Below are positions 8,479 through 12,300 of a DNA stretch of 12,300 nt, in pieces. Numbering within the stretch: position 1 is the stretch's first letter; the number at the start of each line of letters is the position of its first letter. A program made the position numbers and the translations under genes. A model generated the notes under the pieces. It saw only the letters and a program-made list of their open reading frames with translations, was not told the origin of the DNA and searched no databases. The DNA comes from Aquirufa sp. Lineage in GTDB: Bacteria; Bacteroidota; Bacteroidia; Cytophagales; Spirosomataceae. Location: the NCBI GenBank assembly GCA_030833145.1, contig JAURHT010000059.1, forward strand, positions 1 to 12,300, written 5' to 3'.

Positions 8479-11400
8479 TTAAAATTTAAATACTTGGGCT
8501 TTGTCATCATTTTTGGCCAATACTACATACGTCGACTTTCCTCCTTTTACGAGTGCCATATTACGTACTTGACCAAGGGTTTTAAATCCTGTTTGCTTCG
8601 ATAATTTCACTGCGAATTTACCTTTTCCTTGTCCTTCTAATAGAAGTCCATAATTCGCATCGAACCGACCCCACTCTGGAAGCGAATCAAAGAAATTACC
8701 GGCTAATAAAATATCTAGTTTGCCATCCTTATTGAAATCTGCGGCTTGAATGCCTCTAATAGGCGAGAATTGAGCCTGGTAAGGAAGTGCTTGCAAGCTG
8801 AAATTGCCTTTACCATCGTTGATCATAAAGGACGATTGCGTTGTCGTGATTTGGCGCACAGTACCCCCCTCACGTTGCTCATCACTGAACAATTCATCTA
8901 CCGTTTTGTTTGCATAATCTTTATACTTGATAAATTTCTTCTTGATCATCGGAAGTGCACGCTGCATCTCTCCTTTCAAGACCATCGGATAAGTATTACC
9001 ATCCTCCGTTACGCACGAAATGATTTGTTCTACAACGCCGTTCTTATCAAAATCCCCTACGTGTAAGTAGGCCGGTGACTCAGCTGAGGCTTTAATCTTA
9101 GAATTTAGGCCAAAATTCCCCAGTACAAAATCCATATCTCCATCGCCATCAATATCCGCCGGCTTGATACAAGACCAAAGTCCTTCCGATCCAGCTACTG
9201 GCTCCTGCTTCGTTAATTTTCTACCTCTTTCGTTTTTAAACACAACCACCGGACCCCAATCTTGCGTTACGACTAAATCGACATAGCCATCGCCATTCAC
9301 ATCAGACCATTCTGAATCCGTCACCATGCCTAGCTCCGTCACTTGTGGCATATAGCGTTTCGACTGATTCTTGAATCCCCCCGTTCCATCGTTAATGAAC
9401 AGATTGCTTTGTGCGCTTTGGCCATATTTCGCATTGACCATGCGTGTTCCTACGAATAAATCGATATCACCATCCTTATCGTAATCCGCCGCCGAAACGC
9501 TTGACCCATTTTCATAAATCATCGGGAATCGAACATCACGCTTCAAATTTCCTTTACCATCATTCAGGTATAATAAGTCGTGTAATTCAGGGGCATTCTC
9601 CGCAAATTCATTACTTCCCGTCACTACAAATAAATCTTGGTCTCCGTCCTTATCCGCATCGAAGAAGACGGCATCCGTATTCTCCGTTGTTTGATCTAAG
9701 CTGAAATCTGCTTGTGGAGAATTGACGAATTGGCCGCCAGCTTTTTGAATAAATAATTGCTTAATCTGACCAGCGGCTCCACCTAGGTAAATATCTTCCA
9801 AACCATCTCCGTTCACATCACCCACCGCTAAAGCTGGGCCTTGTGTAGAATATTTTTGCTTCAATAACACATCGCGGTCGTAGTCGTTAAACATACTTTC
9901 CACGTGTAGATAATCTAATAAACCAGACGTCACATCCGCAAAAATCGGTGTTTGTTTCGCCTCAAAGAAATGGAAGATCTCTTTTGCATTCTCCTGCTTA
10001 AGCGTAATGATCTGATCCGCTTTCACCGATTTAATCGTTTCGATCTTATCATTCGGCCATAAAACCTGAACCGAATCAATCGCTCCATTCGCTCCTAATC
10101 CAAACACCATTTGATGATCACTAGACGATTGGAAACCGCGGTTAGGCATTTGCTGCAATACTTTGAATCCACCTTTCTGATAAACGGTTACTCGAGCTCC
10201 AATTCCATTCAAGTTGCGATCCGTCCCCTTCAGGTGTACGGTCAAATAATGGTTCTTTAACTTCTCGTTTGTCTTGTTTTTGTACACTGATAAAGGTGCA
10301 TTGACATTATTCACGACTAAGTCCAAATCCCCATCATTGTCTAAGTCACCATAAGCAGAACCATTTGAGAATCCTGGACCTTCTAAACCCCAGGCTTTCA
10401 CTTGGTTCGAAAATTTCAAATCGCCTTCGTTTTTATAGGCGTAATTCGGAATAGGCACCGAGGAGATTTTATCTGTAAACTCTTTGTAATCAAATTTCTT
10501 ACCATCTAGCATTTGCTGCATGGTGTTGCGATCCCCTAAGAAATCAACGAAATCTTGGTCAGTTAGGTCTTTAGCGATTCCATTCGCCACGAAAATATCC
10601 TTCTTTCCATCATTGTCCATGTCAAAAATCAAGGCGCCCCAGCTCCAATCCGTTGCATGCACACCCGCTAATTGACCCACTTCTGAGAAAGAACCGTCTC
10701 CATTATTCAGCTGCAAGTTATTGCGCATATATTGATGCCAAAACCCGCGCTTCTTCTTCAACTCCACTAAGTTATATCCCTCAAAAACGGACGTCGTTTT
10801 CAAACGGCGATCATCGCCCGGCAACATATCCGTCACGAAGATGTCCATATAGCCATCATCGTTTAAATCCGCCATATCTGCGCCCATCGAGCTTAGCGAA
10901 ATATGCGGCATCTCATTCTCTAAATCCTCCTTAAACGTGCCGTTCTTTTGATTGATGTACAAATAATCACGCTCGTAAAAGTCATTCGAAATATAAATAT
11001 CAGGCCAGTTGTCATTGTTGACATCGCCTATCGTAATTCCTAAACCAAAACCAATCAAACTTCCATAAATACCCGCCGTCTCCGAAACATCGGTAAAATG
11101 AAGTTCCTTCCCATCCTTACTATCATTTCTAAATAACTTATCACCCCCTAATTTATCTCGCTCTTCCCGCAAATTCGTATACCCTAATTTATCAATCGGG
11201 GTAAAACTGTTATTCAACAAATACATATCTAAATCGCCATCCCGATCGTAATCGAAGAAGGCCGCGTGCGTCGAAAATCCACCATCTTCCAAACCCGCTT
11301 CTTTGGCTTGATCCTTATAGGTAGGCACGCCACCTTTGATCCCCTGATTAATGTACAATTGATTCCCACGCTGATCACGGGAACCTGAATTACACACATA

Positions 11401-11778
11401 AATGTCCATCAAGCCATCCCCATTCACATCAGCAAAGGTGACACCTGTAGACCAAAACTTCTTCCCCACAATCCCTGACTTCACCGTAATATCCTCAAAC
11501 TTCATCGCCCCCTTGTTCAAATACAATTTGTTGTCTTCGAAATTAGAGGTAACAAAAAGATCCGATAAACCATCGTTATTCACGTCGCCTATCGCCACGC
11601 CACCTCCATTATAGAAGTTGCGGTAATTGAATATATTAAACTCTTTTTTCTCCAAACTCCGATTCACAAAATCGATACCGGTTTGCTCCGCAGGTAACTC
11701 TTCAAAAAGAGTATCCTCCTTCTGAGAACAAGAAAAAAGACAAAGGGAAATAAGGAAGAATAAGGAATAATTTTTCAT
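8479..11778 (-). CDS. FG-GAP/VCBS-repeat lipoprotein with ASPIC/UnbV domain (paralog A)
   Basis: The start at 11778 (1099 residues) gives a clean lipoprotein signal peptide, MKNYSLFFLISLCLFSC (C17). The upstream ATG at 11862 lies inside the preceding terminator hairpin and is rejected. C17 is followed by SQKED, close to the K-(D/E)-(D/E) export signal of surface lipoproteins in Bacteroidota. Seven DxDxDG loops run from residue 65 (DVNNDGLSD) to 478 (DLDNDGDLD). The ASPIC/UnbV domain occupies ~505-600 (GIGARV, NRGFQSS, VFGLGA, VLWPND). Seven further loops run from 654 to 1014. The fourth loop has N in place of G (DVNNDNWPD), and the 13th (909, DFDKNGVVE) is degenerate. The likely role is a calcium-stabilised binding or scaffold protein on the cell surface; no enzyme motif is visible. 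It is the first gene of the five-gene unit and is colinear with gene B to the C-terminus (QVFKF versus QVFKKL). Confidence 0.88.
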   Translation of the reverse strand: MKNYSLFFLISLCLFSCSQKEDTLFEELPAEQTGIDFVNRSLEKKEFNIFNYRNFYNGGGVAIGDVNNDGLSDLFVTSNFEDNKLYLNKGAMKFEDITVKSGIVGKKFWSTGVTFADVNGDGLMDIYVCNSGSRDQRGNQLYINQGIKGGVPTYKDQAKEAGLEDGGFSTHAAFFDYDRDGDLDMYLLNNSFTPIDKLGYTNLREERDKLGGDKLFRNDSKDGKELHFTDVSETAGIYGSLIGFGLGITIGDVNNDNWPDIYISNDFYERDYLYINQKNGTFKEDLENEMPHISLSSMGADMADLNDDGYMDIFVTDMLPGDDRRLKTTSVFEGYNLVELKKKRGFWHQYMRNNLQLNNGDGSFSEVGQLAGVHATDWSWGALIFDMDNDGKKDIFVANGIAKDLTDQDFVDFLGDRNTMQQMLDGKKFDYKEFTDKISSVPIPNYAYKNEGDLKFSNQVKAWGLEGPGFSNGSAYGDLDNDGDLDLVVNNVNAPLSVYKNKTNEKLKNHYLTVHLKGTDRNLNGIGARVTVYQKGGFKVLQQMPNRGFQSSSDHQMVFGLGANGAIDSVQVLWPNDKIETIKSVKADQIITLKQENAKEIFHFFEAKQTPIFADVTSGLLDYLHVESMFNDYDRDVLLKQKYSTQGPALAVGDVNGDGLEDIYLGGAAGQIKQLFIQKAGGQFVNSPQADFSLDQTTENTDAVFFDADKDGDQDLFVVTGSNEFAENAPELHDLLYLNDGKGNLKRDVRFPMIYENGSSVSAADYDKDGDIDLFVGTRMVNAKYGQSAQSNLFINDGTGGFKNQSKRYMPQVTELGMVTDSEWSDVNGDGYVDLVVTQDWGPVVVFKNERGRKLTKQEPVAGSEGLWSCIKPADIDGDGDMDFVLGNFGLNSKIKASAESPAYLHVGDFDKNGVVEQIISCVTEDGNTYPMVLKGEMQRALPMIKKKFIKYKDYANKTVDELFSDEQREGGTVRQITTTQSSFMINDGKGNFSLQALPYQAQFSPIRGIQAADFNKDGKLDILLAGNFFDSLPEWGRFDANYGLLLEGQGKGKFAVKLSKQTGFKTLGQVRNMALVKGGKSTYVVLAKNDDKAQVFKF

Positions 11779-11803
11779 TCTTAATGATCGAATTTTTGCG
11801 CTA

Positions 11804-11811
11804 CAAAAATA
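11804..11811 (-). promoter_or_regulatory. -7 promoter element of the five-gene unit
   Basis: TATTTTTG on the minus strand is a full match to the Bacteroidota TAnnTTTG -7 consensus. It ends 25 nt before the ATG at 11778 and lies just downstream of the susD terminator, where a new transcript would be expected to begin. The -33 region, about 20 nt upstream, reads GGTTTTA, a T-rich but imperfect match. Confidence 0.5.
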
Positions 11812-11820
11812 CAAAATACG

Positions 11821-11839
11821 AGGGGCATATAAAACCCCT
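11821..11839. promoter_or_regulatory. Small inverted repeat over the -33 region
   Basis: AGGGG (11821-11825) and CCCCT (11835-11839) form perfect 5-bp arms around a 9-nt AT-rich spacer. The pair covers the -33 region of the candidate promoter and is GC-rich in an otherwise AT-rich gap. It could be an operator or a chance palindrome; no regulator gene is in the window. Confidence 0.25.
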
Positions 11840-11848
11840 ATAAAACAA

Positions 11849-11876
11849 AAAGGCAGAACCAAATGGTTCTGCCTTT
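11849..11876 (-). terminator. Strong intrinsic terminator after the SusD gene
   Basis: A perfect 12-bp stem, AAAGGCAGAACC paired with GGTTCTGCCTTT, encloses a 4-nt loop and begins 18 nt after the SusD stop codon. On the minus strand it runs into TTTTTGTTTTA, a suitable U-tract. On the plus strand no U-tract follows the closing arm's three Ts, so it acts for minus-strand transcripts. Confidence 0.88.
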
Positions 11877-11894
11877 CTATGAAAAACCTAGATA

Positions 11895-12300
11895 TTAATA
11901 TCCTGGGTTTTGAGTCAATAATGGGTTAGCATCACGACGAGGTTGTGGAATTGGGAACAATTCACGAGTTTTATCTGTAACGTTCATAAACTTACGAGCT
12001 ACAGAGAATTTACCGAAACGAATTAAGTCGTTACGTCTCCATCCTTCCCAAGCTAATTCACGACCACGCTCAGCTAAGATTGCATCAGCAGTAACCGCAG
12101 TTAAAGGAGCAACACCAGAACGAGTACGGATAGCGTTGATATCTGTTAACGCTTGAGCCGTGTTTCCTAAACGGAAAGCAGCTTCAGCACGCATTAAGAT
12201 AACGTCAGCTAAACGTAAGAATACGTAGTCATTTGATTGGTCACCGTTCGGGTTGTTCTTTTGGATCTCATATTTCTGAGAACGGATACCAGCTACTTGG
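11895..12300 (-). CDS. SusD/RagB family nutrient-binding outer-membrane lipoprotein (C-terminal part)
   Basis: The frame is open from the window edge to TAA at 11895, giving about 135 C-terminal residues; the N-terminus and signal peptide lie outside. The sequence carries the hallmarks of the SusD C-terminal domain in order: DYVFLRLADVILMRAEAA (a TPR-like helix), the ALTDINAIRTRSG helix, ILAERGRELAWEGWRRNDLIRFGKF cut here into its key parts ERGRELAWEG and NDLIRFG, then LFPIPQ and a terminal QNPGY. SusD proteins cap a SusC TonB-dependent transporter and bind oligosaccharides or other polymers at the cell surface. The susC partner is expected upstream, beyond the window. A strong terminator follows, so it is probably transcribed separately from the five genes downstream. 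The glycan cannot be inferred from this fragment. Confidence 0.95.
   Translation of the reverse strand, partial: QVAGIRSQKYEIQKNNPNGDQSNDYVFLRLADVILMRAEAAFRLGNTAQALTDINAIRTRSGVAPLTAVTADAILAERGRELAWEGWRRNDLIRFGKFSVARKFMNVTDKTRELFPIPQPRRDANPLLTQNPGY

Noticed and set aside
8475..8510. Upstream ATG giving gene B 12 extra residues
   Set aside because: It overlaps the 3' end of gene A and places a charged stretch before the signal peptide; the ATG at 8474 gives a normal lipoprotein signal.
8323..11614. Several open plus-strand frames of 70-106 codons opposite genes A and B
   Set aside because: They lie antisense to strongly coding, repeat-rich genes, have low-complexity or histidine/serine-rich translations, and show no domain, signal peptide or promoter. 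The same applies to the plus-strand frames at 1530-1841, 2953-3180, 5116-5370 and 5647-5988, and to the minus-strand frame at 4710-4898.
5181..11778. Genes A and B as one gene broken by a frameshift
   Set aside because: Each has its own signal peptide, full domain set and matching C-terminus (QVFKF / QVFKKL), so they are tandem full-length paralogs.
5181..11778. CRISPR-like or satellite repeats suggested by recurring short words such as atctccatc
   Set aside because: They are irregularly spaced, in frame, and encode the DxDxDG loops of VCBS repeats.
5181..11778. Possible hydrolase or lyase role for A and B because of proximity to SusCD
   Set aside because: No catalytic motif or glycoside hydrolase, lyase or sulfatase domain is visible; only propeller loops, the ASPIC/UnbV domain and the insert.
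11779..11862. Upstream ATG giving gene A 28 extra residues
   Set aside because: It lies in the loop of the susD terminator hairpin, includes the promoter and would displace the lipoprotein signal peptide.

Overview
The window looks like chromosomal DNA of a Bacteroidota bacterium, most likely a member of Cytophagales. The signs are a SusD/RagB C-terminus, a TonB-dependent receptor with a carboxypeptidase-like N-terminal domain paired with a DUF4249 lipoprotein, lipoprotein signal peptides on nearly every gene, Bacteroidota-type promoter motifs (TAnnTTTG) and no clear Shine-Dalgarno sites. The genus cannot be read from the window.

Every gene I can support is on the minus strand, so transcription runs from high to low coordinates. 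(1) 12300-11895: the last ~135 residues of a SusD-family glycan-binding lipoprotein, followed by a strong hairpin terminator (11849-11876). (2) 11848-11779: a short promoter region with a TATTTTTG -7 element and a small GC-rich inverted repeat. (3) 11778-133: five tightly packed genes with junctions of +4, +1, -4 and -1 nt. They are two tandem paralogous ~1100-residue FG-GAP/VCBS lipoproteins with a central ASPIC/UnbV domain (A and B), a 491-residue lipoprotein fusing a single CXXCH cytochrome c domain to a VCBS propeller (C), an 837-residue TonB-dependent receptor, and a 353-residue DUF4249 lipoprotein. (4) 132-69: a short gap with a weak terminator overlapping a candidate promoter. (5) 68-1: the first 22 codons of another gene, probably an acyl-CoA dehydrogenase.

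The five-gene unit reads as a cell-envelope module. The receptor and DUF4249 protein would form a TonB-powered outer-membrane importer. Lipoproteins A and B, whose residues after the lipid cysteine are acidic, probably sit on the cell surface and use calcium-loaded propellers for binding or scaffolding. Lipoprotein C could add a haem redox centre. The upstream SusCD locus suggests a saccharide or other polymer as substrate, but no catalytic enzyme is visible and the substrate is unknown. The most distinctive feature is the internal plan of A and B: seven DxDxDG loops, an ASPIC/UnbV domain, then seven more loops, with the same loop (13th) degenerate in both copies.

There is no gene-free stretch longer than 300 bases. 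I saw no tRNA, rRNA, CRISPR array, insertion sequence or frameshifted gene.
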